Positions 26,647 to 35,500 of a stretch of DNA of 64,000 nt are shown here, piece by piece. The position numbers and the translations under genes are program-made. Numbering within the stretch: the first letter of the stretch is position 1; the number at the start of each line of letters is the position of its first letter. Below the pieces are notes generated by a model. The model did not search any database. It was not told the origin of the DNA and saw only the letters and a program-made list of their open reading frames with translations. The DNA comes from Brevibacterium zhoupengii (GTDB taxonomy: Bacteria; Actinomycetota; Actinomycetes; Actinomycetales; Brevibacteriaceae). Where the stretch lies: NCBI RefSeq assembly GCF_021117425.1, contig NZ_CP088298.1, positions 558,001-622,000 on the forward strand. The letters run 5' to 3'.

Positions 26647-27729
26647 ATGAGCGCAGACACGACCGAGTCCACAGCATCCACAACCACCTCGGTGGCGAAT
26701 CACTCGCAGCGGACCACAGGTCCACCTCGGCGATCCTCCGGGTCCTTGGCCACGTCGAAATCAAAGTGGCGGTACTGGTCGATCATGGCCGGGCTCATCG
26801 TCGCCTCGGTGGCCATCGCGTTCGGCCTTCTGGCCTGGGACAACCCGATGCCGATCACCGACGAGGGCTTCTGGCTCATCGCGCAGATGCGGATGAAGAA
26901 CCTCGTCGTCATCGCAATCGTCGCCCTGTGCCAGGCGTTCGCGACCGTGGCCTTCCAGACGGTGACGAACAACCGGATCATCACGCCCTCGATCATGGGC
27001 TTCGAATCCCTCTACGTCGCGATCCAGACCGGGGCAATGTACTTCTTCGGAGTTACCGCGATCGTCGACCTCAAAGGTCTGGTGCCCTTCACCGTGCAGC
27101 TGCTGCTCATGGTCGGACTCTCGCTCGCGCTCTACGGCTGGCTGCTCTCGGGCAAGTACGGCAACATCGCGATCATGCTGCTCATCGGCGTCGTCATCGG
27201 CGGCGGGCTCGGATCGATCGCAACCTTCATGCAGCGGACCCTGACACCCAGCGAATTCGACGTCCTCGCGGCCCGACTCTTCGGCTCGGTCTCGAACTCG
27301 GACTCCAGCTATCTGCCGGTCTCCATCCCGTTGTGCCTGTTGGCATGTGCTGCGATCTACATGATGTCCTCGCGGCTCAATGTCCTGGCTCTCGGGCGGG
27401 ACACAACCAGCAACCTGGGGCTCAATCACAAGTTCGAGATGATCAAGGTCCTGTTCTTCGTCTCGATCCTCATGGCCGTGTCTGTGTCGATGATCGGACC
27501 GATGATCTTCCTCGGCTTCCTCGTCGCGATGCTCGCCTACCAATTCTCCGATACCTACGACCACAAATACGTGCTGCCGATGGCGGGCCTCCTCGGGTTC
27601 GTCGTCTTGGGTGGGGCGTACTTCATCATGAAGAACCTGTTCTACGCCGAGGGCGTCGTCTCCATCATCATCGAAGTCATCGGCGGCGGCGCATTCCTCT
27701 TCGTCATCATGAGAAAGGGACGCCTGTGA
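26647..27729 (+). CDS. iron-siderophore ABC permease (FecCD family), second subunit
   Basis: A 360-residue partner permease (YclO/CeuC-like) with a polar Ser/Thr-rich N-terminus and about nine helices. It contains MIGPMIFLGFLVAMLAYQF, the equivalent of the coupling segment in the first subunit. It lies 8 bases after the first permease, and its stop overlaps the GTG of the ATPase gene (GTGA), so translation is coupled. Confidence 0.92.
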   Translation: MSADTTESTASTTTSVANHSQRTTGPPRRSSGSLATSKSKWRYWSIMAGLIVASVAIAFGLLAWDNPMPITDEGFWLIAQMRMKNLVVIAIVALCQAFATVAFQTVTNNRIITPSIMGFESLYVAIQTGAMYFFGVTAIVDLKGLVPFTVQLLLMVGLSLALYGWLLSGKYGNIAIMLLIGVVIGGGLGSIATFMQRTLTPSEFDVLAARLFGSVSNSDSSYLPVSIPLCLLACAAIYMMSSRLNVLALGRDTTSNLGLNHKFEMIKVLFFVSILMAVSVSMIGPMIFLGFLVAMLAYQFSDTYDHKYVLPMAGLLGFVVLGGAYFIMKNLFYAEGVVSIIIEVIGGGAFLFVIMRKGRL

Positions 27730-28481
27730 TCACTCTCAGCGATGTCCGCAAGTCCTACAGCAACGAGGTCGAGATCGGTCCCGTCGATCTGCAGATCCCT
27801 GCCGGGGGAGTCACGGCACTGGTCGGGCCCAACGGCGCAGGGAAGTCAACGCTGCTGACGATGATCGGTCGCCTGCTGGGCATCGACGAGGGGGCGATCG
27901 AGGTCGCCGGCTATGACGTGTCGTCGACGAAGTCGAAGGACCTGGCGAAGATCGTGTCCATCCTGCGCCAGGAGAACCACTTCATCACCCGGCTGACGAT
28001 CCGCCAGCTCGTCGGCTTCGGCCGATTCCCCTATTCCAAAGGACGCCTGAGCGCCGCCGATGAGGAGATCATCTCCCAGGCCATCGACTTCCTCGAGCTC
28101 AATGACCTCGAGGACCGGTTCATCGACGAGCTCTCCGGCGGACAGCGGCAGCGTGCCTATGTGGCCATGGTGCTGGCTCAGGACACCGACTACGTCCTGC
28201 TGGACGAACCGCTGAACAATTTGGATATGAAGCACTCGGTGCAGATGATGCAGCACCTGCGTCGGGCCGCCACGCAGATGGGGCGGACCATCGTCATCGT
28301 CCTCCACGACATCAACTTCGCCGGTCATTACGCCGACCATATCTGCGCTGTGAAGACCGGCAGCGTCGTCGAGTTCGGAACGCCGGAGGAGATCATGACC
28401 GCCGAGGTGCTCTCGCGCGTCTTCGACACCCCGGTCGAGGTCATCGACGGCCCGCGCGGTCGGCTGGCCGTGTACTACTGA
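27726..28481 (+). CDS. iron-siderophore ABC transporter ATP-binding protein
   Basis: A 251-residue ABC ATPase (YclP/CeuD-like). Walker A is GPNGAGKST (about 33-41), the signature is LSGGQRQRA, Walker B is YVLLDEPLNNLD, and the switch His is IVLHDIN. The Q-loop is LRQEN. The start is GTG 27726, overlapping the permease stop by 4 bases; longer upstream readings would run into the permease gene in another frame. It powers uptake of ferric siderophore. Confidence 0.93.
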   Translation: MITLSDVRKSYSNEVEIGPVDLQIPAGGVTALVGPNGAGKSTLLTMIGRLLGIDEGAIEVAGYDVSSTKSKDLAKIVSILRQENHFITRLTIRQLVGFGRFPYSKGRLSAADEEIISQAIDFLELNDLEDRFIDELSGGQRQRAYVAMVLAQDTDYVLLDEPLNNLDMKHSVQMMQHLRRAATQMGRTIVIVLHDINFAGHYADHICAVKTGSVVEFGTPEEIMTAEVLSRVFDTPVEVIDGPRGRLAVYY

Positions 28482-28489
28482 ACCGCGGT

Positions 28490-28526
28490 CGGCAACGCGC
28501 CTTGAGGGGCGCTGAAACTGTTGCCG
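28490..28526 (+). terminator. stem-loop terminating the siderophore operon
   Basis: CGGCAAC (28490-28496) pairs with GTTGCCG (28520-28526), enclosing an inner GCGCC/GGCGC stem, directly after the ATPase stop. Confidence 0.6.
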
Positions 28527-28590
28527 AGTAGTTACTCTGAGTCTATTGGCTTAAACATCTAGAGTTGATAGTATTCCAACTGGTTATCAC

Positions 28591-28841
28591 GATGGATCGT
28601 TGTCGATCCATCTCGACAGTGAAACCCAGAGCCCTAGTATTTCAAGGGGGAAAGCTGGCAGTTGCGGGCTCTGGGGGCTATGGCGTCATCCGAAATCAAA
28701 TCTATTCGGCGCCATGTTTGCTTTAAAGACGCAGTATCAAAGGTTTAGTTCGGCGAATTTTGTCGAGACGGCGGTCCGCGACTCGCAACGCGGAAGAACG
28801 CTGATCCGACAAGCTTCGACTCCAACGAAGGAATCGGGAGC
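28591..28841 (+). ncRNA. structured 5' leader of the permease gene (uncharacterised)
   Basis: The gap of about 250 bases before the permease ATG holds several ordered helices. They are a 9-bp hairpin (28591-28599 with 28604-28612), a perfect 10-bp long-range stem CCCAGAGCCC/GGGCTCTGGG (28625-28634 with 28666-28675), ATGGCG plus CCGAA paired with TTCGG plus CGCCAT (about 28680-28720), and a CCGCG/CGCGG hairpin further down. It matches no riboswitch class I know. Treat it as a candidate regulatory leader; ordinary untranslated DNA is the alternative. Confidence 0.4.
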
Positions 28842-30341
28842 ATGGATATTCAATCGACTTCAGTCCCCAGTACGGCCAATGACGGTCATCACTCAGGCGG
28901 AGACTTCAAACGCGATATGGGATTCTGGGGCAACCTCGCCCTTGGATTCACCTATCTTTCGCCGGTCGTGGGCGTCTACGCCACGTTCGCGGCCTCTATG
29001 GCGCTGGCAGGGCCTCCGGCCTTCTGGATGCTGATCATCGCCGGCGCCGGTCAGCTGCTCGTGGCCACAGTCTTCGGCGAAGTGGTCTCGCAGTACCCGA
29101 TCGCAGGCGGCATCTATCCGTGGAACAAACACCTTTGGGGCAAGAAGTGGGGGTGGATGAGCGGTTGGATCTACATGATCGCCATCAACGTCACCATCGC
29201 CTCGGTAGCCTATGGTGCGGGTCCGTTCCTGGGAGCTCTGCTGGGCATCGAGATGTCACCCATCGCCAATGTGCTTCTGGCGCTGCTGATCATCTTCCTT
29301 GCCACCATTGCCAACCTGTGCGGAACCAAATTCCTCGCCAATGTCGCATTCGTCGGCTTCGTCGTGGAGATCATCGCATCGGCTGCCATCGGTGTCTGGC
29401 TCCTCCTCACGGTGCGCAAGCATGATCTCTCCGTGCTGTTCCAGGACTTCCGCCCGAGCGACATGCAGGATCAGACCCCGTTCGTCGTCGCCTTCGTCGG
29501 CGCGGCGATTATGGGAATCTACCTCTACTACGGCTTCGAAGCCAACGGCGACGTCGCCGAGGAGGTCCGCAATCCCGGTCGGGTCATTCCCAAAGCCATG
29601 CGGATGACGATCTACGTGGGCGGTCTCGCCTCGATGTTCATCGCACTAGGGCTGATTCTGGCAGTCGGCAGCTTTGAGGACATCATCAACGGGACGATCC
29701 CCGATCCGATCACGACGATCTTCATGGAGGCGTTCGGGCCAGTCGGCTTCAAGCTCGTCATGGCGATTGTCCTCATCTCGTTCCTGTCGTGCACGATCTC
29801 TCTGCAGGCTGCGGCCTCGCGCCTGATGTACTCGATGGGTCGCGATGATCAGCTGCCGTTCTCGAAGTTCCTGCGCAAGTTCAGCCCGACCCGTGCGGTG
29901 CCTCCTTACGCCCTCATCGTGGCCGGTGCCATCCCCTCAGCCGTCATTCTCATCTCCCTGCTGAGCGAGAACGCACTGCTGGCGATCATCTCCTTCGCTT
30001 CCTTCGGGATCTATCTGGCATTCTCGTCGGTGGTCTTCGCCTCGCTGAGAGCTCGCATGAAGGGTTGGAAGCCCAGCGGAGAGTTCACCATGGGCAAATG
30101 GGGTTGGCTGATATCGATCTCAGCCTTCGTCTACCAGGTCTTTGCGATGGTCATCGTCGTCTGGCCGGTGGCCGGAGTGCCCTGGTACGACGCCTGGATC
30201 GTGGGCCTCATGACGCTGGGAGTGGTCCTGGTCGGAGCGCTCTATCTGTTCGGCGCTCATCCGGAGCGTCGGAGCGGAATCAGGGGCGCAGCCGGAGACG
30301 CTGTGCAGTCGGCGGTACCAAGTCATGAGCCTCGACTATAG
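28842..30341 (+). CDS. APC-family amino acid/amine permease
   Basis: A 499-residue transporter with about 12 helices. The helix-1 region LGFTYLSPVVGVYATFAASM, QYPIAGGIYPWNKHLWGKKWGW and GIYLYYGFEANGDVAEEVRNPGRVIPKA are typical of the amino acid transporter (AAT/GABA permease-like) branch. An ATCGGGAG ribosome-binding site precedes ATG 28842. It is convergent with a Cache/GntR operon across a shared terminator and lies next to the P450/ligase genes, so it may import the amine or amino acid they consume. Specificity is inferred from context only. Confidence 0.88.
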   Translation: MDIQSTSVPSTANDGHHSGGDFKRDMGFWGNLALGFTYLSPVVGVYATFAASMALAGPPAFWMLIIAGAGQLLVATVFGEVVSQYPIAGGIYPWNKHLWGKKWGWMSGWIYMIAINVTIASVAYGAGPFLGALLGIEMSPIANVLLALLIIFLATIANLCGTKFLANVAFVGFVVEIIASAAIGVWLLLTVRKHDLSVLFQDFRPSDMQDQTPFVVAFVGAAIMGIYLYYGFEANGDVAEEVRNPGRVIPKAMRMTIYVGGLASMFIALGLILAVGSFEDIINGTIPDPITTIFMEAFGPVGFKLVMAIVLISFLSCTISLQAAASRLMYSMGRDDQLPFSKFLRKFSPTRAVPPYALIVAGAIPSAVILISLLSENALLAIISFASFGIYLAFSSVVFASLRARMKGWKPSGEFTMGKWGWLISISAFVYQVFAMVIVVWPVAGVPWYDAWIVGLMTLGVVLVGALYLFGAHPERRSGIRGAAGDAVQSAVPSHEPRL

Positions 30342-30364
30342 GGGCCTGAGCCAGAGACGAACTG

Positions 30365-30404
30365 AGCCCCCATGTCACCGGCAGCAGCCGATGACATGGG
30401 GGCT
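30365..30404. terminator. bidirectional terminator between permease and Cache gene
   Basis: A perfect 13-bp stem AGCCCCCATGTCA/TGACATGGGGGCT (30365-30377 with 30392-30404) with a 14-base loop, followed by TCTCGTT. It serves both convergent operons. Confidence 0.85.
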
Positions 30405-30441
30405 TCTCGTTATGTGGGAGGCTGCCTGCTGTGATGCTGAA

Positions 30442-31158
30442 TCAGCTGAGCTGAGGGTCCGGGTAGACGAGACTGAGGTCGACATTGTCGACGGCGATCG
30501 GAATTCGGGAATACCCCGGAGGCATTACTGCGATGCGCACTCCGGTGCTCAGCTGCGCTGAGTTGCCGACGAGAACCTGATTGTGGCGACTGAGCACTGC
30601 ACACCCGGAGATGGGTGAGAGGATCCGCAGAAGCTCTGCCTCGACGTCATTCATGAGGATATCGATGCCGGCGACCCCGACCTTGACTCCGTCGACGGAG
30701 CAGGGCACAGCCATTGTCAACAGGTAGTCGTCGACGCCCAGGTGGTCGATGTAGGGTCCGGCCACGGTGCGGGTGCCGGCATGGAAGGCGCCTTTGAACC
30801 ATTCGAGGTACTCATAGTCATAGAACCGATCGGAGTCGGGATCGAGGATGAAATCGCGACGATTGATCTTCTCTTCATCCCGCACCCACCACTCGATTCT
30901 GGCGGTTTCCGGTTTGAGCTGCGAGAGCTGGAAGATGAGGCCGGCGCCGTCGAGTCCCGGATGCTCTTCGAGGAAGTCGGCGACGTCTTTGCCGAGGGCT
31001 CTGCGGGTCTTCGAACTCACTTCATGAGGTGGATCGCCTGCGAAGTCTGAGACGAGCCGCGGGCTGAGGGATGATTCCAGGCGCTCGAGATCGACGAGGA
31101 GGTCTTCGACCCAGGCTGCCAATCCGCGCGCGACTTCTTCTACCTGTGAGTGGGCCAT
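30442..31158 (-). CDS. soluble Cache (PDC)-domain sensor protein
   Basis: A 238-residue protein that is almost entirely a double-Cache-like sensor domain: FYDYEYLEWFKGAFHAG, VAGPYIDHLG, YLLTMAVPCSVDGVKVGVAGIDIL. The GxxGxD end of the ligand pocket is intact. There is no signal peptide, membrane segment or fused output domain, so it should be cytosolic, unlike the usual extracytoplasmic Cache domains. The start at 31158 has an AAGGGG ribosome-binding site, about 20 bases after the GntR-family gene, so they are co-transcribed. It may bind an amine or amino acid and act with that regulator; direct evidence is lacking. Confidence 0.8.
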   Translation of the reverse strand: MAHSQVEEVARGLAAWVEDLLVDLERLESSLSPRLVSDFAGDPPHEVSSKTRRALGKDVADFLEEHPGLDGAGLIFQLSQLKPETARIEWWVRDEEKINRRDFILDPDSDRFYDYEYLEWFKGAFHAGTRTVAGPYIDHLGVDDYLLTMAVPCSVDGVKVGVAGIDILMNDVEAELLRILSPISGCAVLSRHNQVLVGNSAQLSTGVRIAVMPPGYSRIPIAVDNVDLSLVYPDPQLS

Positions 31159-31180
31159 GCCGCCCCTTCCTGTGGCTGTT

Positions 31181-31945
31181 TCACCGTGCCGACGCAGTGT
31201 CGGCGCCGTTCGAGTCGAGAGTGAGCTTCACATCGATGAGACTATAGACGGTCTTTCGGATGTTCGCCTCAACGGCTCGTTCCGCACGGTCGGAATCGCG
31301 ATCGCTGACGGCTTCCAGGACTTCGCGATGATCGGCGATGACGTCAGAGACCTGTGCGGCTGCTCCTGCCGGAGACCATTTGAGAGCGAGGATCTCACTC
31401 TGCAGGCGCATCTCTGCCCGCAGCAGACGCGGTGACTGCGACACGATGGCCAACTGCATATTGAACCGGCTGTCGGCAGCCGAGCATTCGGCCGGGGTGC
31501 TCGCATTCTTCATGCGGGCAGCGGCATGCTCGAGTTCCGCCACAGCCTGGGTGTGAGCTCGTTGGCAGGCCAACCGGACGACGCCGGTCGATACCGCAGT
31601 GTGCTCATCGCCGTAGTCACGGTACTGGACGATGGAGAGGCTCGCGAGATAGTTCCGGATCTGCTCGTCCGTGGGGAAAGGCACCGTGACGATGAAGGTT
31701 CCGCCGCTGCGGCCACGGTGGGTCTCGACGATTCCGTTCTCTCGCAGAACCGCCAAACTCTTACGCAGGGTGGCCACCGCGACATTGAACTCCGCGGCGA
31801 GCTCGATCTCTGCAGGCAGGCGCTCTCCCACGGAGATCGATCCCAACGAGATCGCAGTGACGATCCGATCGGCCAGAGCATCGCCGTAGCCGAAAGGGCC
31901 ATGGGGTCCCTGGGACGCCGGAACGAATGCAAACGAATTCGCCAA
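31181..31945 (-). CDS. GntR/FCD-family transcriptional regulator
   Basis: A regulator of about 254 residues. The GntR winged helix lies at about 20-85 (ISVGERLPAEIELAAEFNVAVATLRKSLAVLRENGIVETHRGRSGG), followed by a helical FCD ligand domain whose usual DxxFH reads DSRFN here, while the downstream DHREVL histidine is kept. AGGAGG sits 10 bases before TTG 31945, so that start is preferred; GTG 31969 would place the ribosome-binding site inside the gene. It is followed by the Cache gene and preceded by flavodoxin on the same strand. It probably controls the adjacent P450 cluster. Confidence 0.85.
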   Translation of the reverse strand: MANSFAFVPASQGPHGPFGYGDALADRIVTAISLGSISVGERLPAEIELAAEFNVAVATLRKSLAVLRENGIVETHRGRSGGTFIVTVPFPTDEQIRNYLASLSIVQYRDYGDEHTAVSTGVVRLACQRAHTQAVAELEHAAARMKNASTPAECSAADSRFNMQLAIVSQSPRLLRAEMRLQSEILALKWSPAGAAAQVSDVIADHREVLEAVSDRDSDRAERAVEANIRKTVYSLIDVKLTLDSNGADTASAR

Positions 31946-32021
31946 CGGCCCCACCCCTCCTGACTTCACGTTTCTTCAGATCCTAGCCTCTGCCGAAATC
32001 CTAACCTGCATAGCCGTAGGT

Positions 32022-32477
32022 TCAGGCAGCCTCGGCGGCCTCGATGACAGTGGGCAGCCATTCCAGCGCGACATCACTGGGCAAGTCCCAGGAAGAGGCA
32101 TCATGCCTGCCGTATTCACCGATTCGAGTAGCGCCGAGTTCGGTGAAACGGCGATCGAGATGTTCACTGCCCTGGCTGTAAGTCTCTTCGTAGAAGGAAT
32201 CTCCGAGGCCGAACATCGCGTACTTCACACCGGTGAGGTCGCCGGAGAACGCAGTGAACTTCTCATGGAATTCGATTGCGGTATTGGGGAGTTCCCCGTC
32301 GCCGTGAGTGGAGCAGACAACGAGGTAGAAGTTCTCAGGAGTGAGACTCTCTGGTTCGAAATCCTGAAGATCGATGGCCTCGGCGGAGTGACCGTCCGCG
32401 TTGAGCTTGTCGGCGAGGTCCTGAGCGATGAGCTCCGAGTTGCCGGATTCGGTTCCATAGAGGACGACGGTATTCAT
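32022..32477 (-). CDS. flavodoxin (FMN electron carrier)
   Basis: A 151-residue flavodoxin. The phosphate-binding loop is LYGTESGNSE near the N-terminus. The FMN-flanking loops are CSTHGDGELPN and GLGDSFYEETYSQG. It lies 78 bases after the ferredoxin-NADP reductase gene on the same strand and is divergent from the P450. This mirrors P450cin-type systems in which a flavodoxin-like protein replaces the usual 2Fe-2S ferredoxin as electron donor. It most likely shuttles electrons from that reductase to the P450. Confidence 0.9.
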   Translation of the reverse strand: MNTVVLYGTESGNSELIAQDLADKLNADGHSAEAIDLQDFEPESLTPENFYLVVCSTHGDGELPNTAIEFHEKFTAFSGDLTGVKYAMFGLGDSFYEETYSQGSEHLDRRFTELGATRIGEYGRHDASSWDLPSDVALEWLPTVIEAAEAA

Positions 32478-32555
32478 TTCATCTCTTTCGTTCGATGTTC
32501 CCAGTTGTGAAGGTCTTGCGCTCGGCTGCGCCGTTCATGTCTTCGGTGGTACGAG

Positions 32556-33854
32556 TCATGCATTCTGCGGGTGTGCGGCGGCGAGCATGTCCTCGTGGTC
32601 ATGGAACTTGCGCCGGATACGTGATTCGTCCGCATTCGCGAGCTCCGCAGCATCGATCCGCCCCCAGTCGGCGAAACTCACCGCTTGGTCTCTCAACGTT
32701 TGGGGGAGGGCTTCGTAGCCGCCGGCGGACTTCAACGGAGAGTCAGCCGAGTCGACGTCGGTTGACTCGAAATCAGCGATGATCTCCTTGGCGACCTGAT
32801 GGGCATCGGAGCGGTTCGCAGGAATTGCGCCCACCGGTCCGCGTTTGAGCCATCCCGAGCGGTAGAGTCCGGGGCCGACGCGGCCGAGGTCGTCCGAAGG
32901 GGCGAAATCGTACTCCTCGGCATAATGCCAATGCCCCGGAGCGTTGACGTCGAAACCGATCGCAGAGATGACTGTGTTCGCAGGAATCACGCTCGCCTCT
33001 CCGGCCGGTGCGGCAGACAGATGGACGGTCTCCACATGTTGGGTGCCGCCGATCCGCGAAGGAGTGGCACCGAAGACGAAGTGAACGTGTGCGCGTGCGT
33101 CCTCGACCTCATGCGAGGTGAGGTCTGCGAAGGCGGCCTCGCGCTTGCGTCCGAGGGTGTTGTCCTCGGTGGCAGGGCTCGAGTTCGCAACGGTGATGCG
33201 GACTCCCGGTATCTTGCCCAACTCTCGGATCATCGCCACATCAGCCTTCGCCGAGGCGATGGGGGATCGGCTGAGGACGGTGACGTGCGTGGCTGGTGAG
33301 TCGAGGTAGGAATCGAGAGCTTCCGGGCTCACATCGCTGTCCGCGTAGTCCGCGGCAGTCTTGATGAGGAAGCGCACCATGTCGAGGGCGACATTGCCCG
33401 CACCGACGACGACGACCTTCTGGCCGATTGCAGGCATCGGGATATTGGGTCGCGGCACGGTGTTGAGCGCGTTGACGATGTCTCCGGAGACGAGCACTCC
33501 GTCGAGATGGGCTCCCGGAACCGTCAGCGTCCGATCGCGCCAGCGTCCAGTGGCCAGAACGACGATGTCGAACTCGGCACGGATAGAAGCGAGGTCGATG
33601 TCGGTGCCGACTTCGACATTGCCGGCGAATCTGAAGTCACCGGAAGAGAAGTTGCGGTCGAACTGTCGAGTCACGGCCTTCGTATGCTGATGGTCCGCCG
33701 CGACGCCGTACCTGATGAGACCGTAGGGAGCGGCGAGGCGATCGAAAATAGTGATCTCTGCATCTTTCCAGTGACGGCGCAGAGCCTGCGCCGTGAAGCA
33801 GCCGGCAGGACCGCTGCCGATGATCGCAATATGTCTGGGTGTCTGAGCATTCAT
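32556..33854 (-). CDS. ferredoxin/flavodoxin-NADP+ reductase (FprA/adrenodoxin reductase-like)
   Basis: A 432-residue flavoprotein with an N-terminal FAD motif (HIAIIGSGPAGCFTAQAL), RYGVAADHQHTK, and an NADP-binding motif VVVVGAGNVALDMVRFL at about 145. The C-terminal FAD segment contains KRGPVGAIPANRSDA. It has FprA length and order. It would pass NADPH electrons to flavodoxin. A GGAGG ribosome-binding site precedes ATG 33854. It is first in a minus-strand run continuing to flavodoxin, the GntR regulator and the Cache protein, divergent from the P450. Confidence 0.92.
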   Translation of the reverse strand: MNAQTPRHIAIIGSGPAGCFTAQALRRHWKDAEITIFDRLAAPYGLIRYGVAADHQHTKAVTRQFDRNFSSGDFRFAGNVEVGTDIDLASIRAEFDIVVLATGRWRDRTLTVPGAHLDGVLVSGDIVNALNTVPRPNIPMPAIGQKVVVVGAGNVALDMVRFLIKTAADYADSDVSPEALDSYLDSPATHVTVLSRSPIASAKADVAMIRELGKIPGVRITVANSSPATEDNTLGRKREAAFADLTSHEVEDARAHVHFVFGATPSRIGGTQHVETVHLSAAPAGEASVIPANTVISAIGFDVNAPGHWHYAEEYDFAPSDDLGRVGPGLYRSGWLKRGPVGAIPANRSDAHQVAKEIIADFESTDVDSADSPLKSAGGYEALPQTLRDQAVSFADWGRIDAAELANADESRIRRKFHDHEDMLAAAHPQNA

Positions 33855-34081
33855 GGTTCGACCTCCATCTGTCGACGAATTCTCCGTTGAACTCCGAGCC
33901 GAGGCCCGCCGGTCGCAATGATCGCCGAGGAGCTGTCAGCCTCACGACCATAACATTTGTTTCTCAATCATTGCGGATCGGGGAGACTTCGGCAAGTGCT
34001 GCTCCGAGAATCCCGCTTTCTTGCTCATCGACCAGATAAGTTACCGGCAGGGAGGGGCTTGCGTGCCATGAGTCACATATG

Positions 34082-34115
34082 GTTTGATTCATGCAGAAGT
34101 GAATGTTTGATTCAC
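34082..34115. promoter_or_regulatory. repeated operator-like sites upstream of the P450
   Basis: GTTTGATTCA occurs twice in direct order (34082-34091 and 34105-34114), 23 bases apart. The second copy lies within an inverted repeat GTGAA-TGTTTGA-TTCAC (34099-34115). This arrangement in the 303-base divergent region is a good candidate for binding by the nearby GntR-family regulator. Confidence 0.5.
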
Positions 34116-34157
34116 TGTAAGCGTTGATCAAAGACGATTGGCTGGAGAGTGACGCTG

Positions 34158-35366
34158 ATGAGCACAACCATCGACACGACCGAACTTCCCTATCTCGACA
34201 TCGCTGCGCCGGGCTTCGCCATGGCGTCAGAAGAGGTTCGCGATGCCCGCGAGCGATCCTGGATCGCCCGGACCAACTACGGATACGCCGTCCTGAGATA
34301 CGACGAGGTTGCGGCACTGCTGAAGAACCAGAGCCTTTCCCAAGGCAGCGCCCGTTGGCCAGACCACCATGGAGTTCACTCCGGAGCGTTCCACGAATGG
34401 TGGCGGAAGAACCTCTTGGTGCTCGAGTCCGATGAGCACCATCGGATCAGGCGGCTGCTCAACCCGGCGTTCTCCCCGTCGATGGCGCGCAAGCTCGAGC
34501 CCGAGTTCGCAGAGATCGCCACCGAGCTCATCGATTCCTTCGCGGACAACGGGGAATGCGATTTCGTGCGCGATTTCGCCGAACCCTTCGCCACCCGCGC
34601 TCTGTGCGCCATGATGGGTCTCGACCACAAGAACTGGCCTTTCATCGCCTCCCGCGCCAACACCGTCGGCTATGCGCTGTCGGTATCGATCAAGGAGAAG
34701 ATCGACGAGGTCGACGAAGCGGTCCGCGAACTCTACGAATTCGTCGAAGGCCTCATCGAGGAACGACGGGCAGATCCAGGCCAGGACGTCGTCTCCCGTC
34801 TGGTTCATTTCAGTGAGTCCGGGGACAAGCTCGACGCCGAGGAACTGCGCAATGCGCTGGTGCTGATGCTCTTCGGCGGCATGGACACGACTCGCAATCA
34901 ACTCGGCCTCGCAATCCAGACCTTCATCCGAAACCCGGAGCAGTGGGAGATCCTCGCGCAGCGCCCGGAACTGGCGAAGCCGGCTCTCGAAGAAGTGCTG
35001 CGAGTCAATCCCACGACTCGCTGGGTGACACGTGAGGTCATCGAGGACTTCGAACTGGGCGGAATCGAGTTCACCGCCGGCACCACGGTGCACCTGTTCA
35101 CCCACACCTCAGGCTCGGACGAGCGTGCCTTCCCGAACCCCGAAGTCGATATCACCCTCGAAGATCGCAAACCGCACTTCACGTTCGGCGGCGGCATCCA
35201 CCACTGCCTCGGTCACTACATTGCGCGGGCAGACATGAGCCAAGCTCTGCCGATTCTCGCCTCCCGCATCACGAATCTCAACTGCCCGGGCGGTGACACC
35301 TGGCTGCCGGACTCCGGAAACACCGGCCCGATCAGTCTGCCGTTGACGTTCGAAGCCCGCGGCTGA
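34158..35366 (+). CDS. cytochrome P450 monooxygenase
   Basis: A soluble bacterial P450 of about 402 residues. The heme-ligand loop FGGGIHHCLG (Cys near 347), the K-helix LEEVLR (ExxR) and the I-helix LFGGMDTTRN with the acid-Thr pair are all present. ATG 34158 has a GGAGAG ribosome-binding site at good spacing; GTG 34149 is less likely. Reductase and flavodoxin genes are divergent next to it, so the electron chain is local. The following glutamine-synthetase-like ligase and gamma-glutamyl hydrolases suggest N-dealkylation or ring hydroxylation of an amine, as with the mycobacterial piperidine/morpholine P450s, but the substrate is unproven. Confidence 0.92.
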   Translation: MSTTIDTTELPYLDIAAPGFAMASEEVRDARERSWIARTNYGYAVLRYDEVAALLKNQSLSQGSARWPDHHGVHSGAFHEWWRKNLLVLESDEHHRIRRLLNPAFSPSMARKLEPEFAEIATELIDSFADNGECDFVRDFAEPFATRALCAMMGLDHKNWPFIASRANTVGYALSVSIKEKIDEVDEAVRELYEFVEGLIEERRADPGQDVVSRLVHFSESGDKLDAEELRNALVLMLFGGMDTTRNQLGLAIQTFIRNPEQWEILAQRPELAKPALEEVLRVNPTTRWVTREVIEDFELGGIEFTAGTTVHLFTHTSGSDERAFPNPEVDITLEDRKPHFTFGGGIHHCLGHYIARADMSQALPILASRITNLNCPGGDTWLPDSGNTGPISLPLTFEARG

Positions 35367-35500
35367 CACCGAGGGCGGACACCGACTGTTGATACCCGCA
35401 ACAGAATTTTCATCCCACAACTGAGACCGCATCACTTCCGGGTGCTCCCGGATCGACCGTTCGGCAGAGCTGCCGAACCGCGAACAGAGGAAAATGAACA

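Noticed and set aside
26460..27725. Extension of the siderophore ATPase frame far upstream
   Set aside because: The extension lies in the two permease genes in another frame; the ABC domain begins at GTG 27726, which overlaps the permease stop.
28600..29034. Frame of 144 codons across the structured leader and permease start
   Set aside because: It runs into the permease gene in another frame and reads as shuffled Ser/Arg-rich sequence; the permease start is certain.
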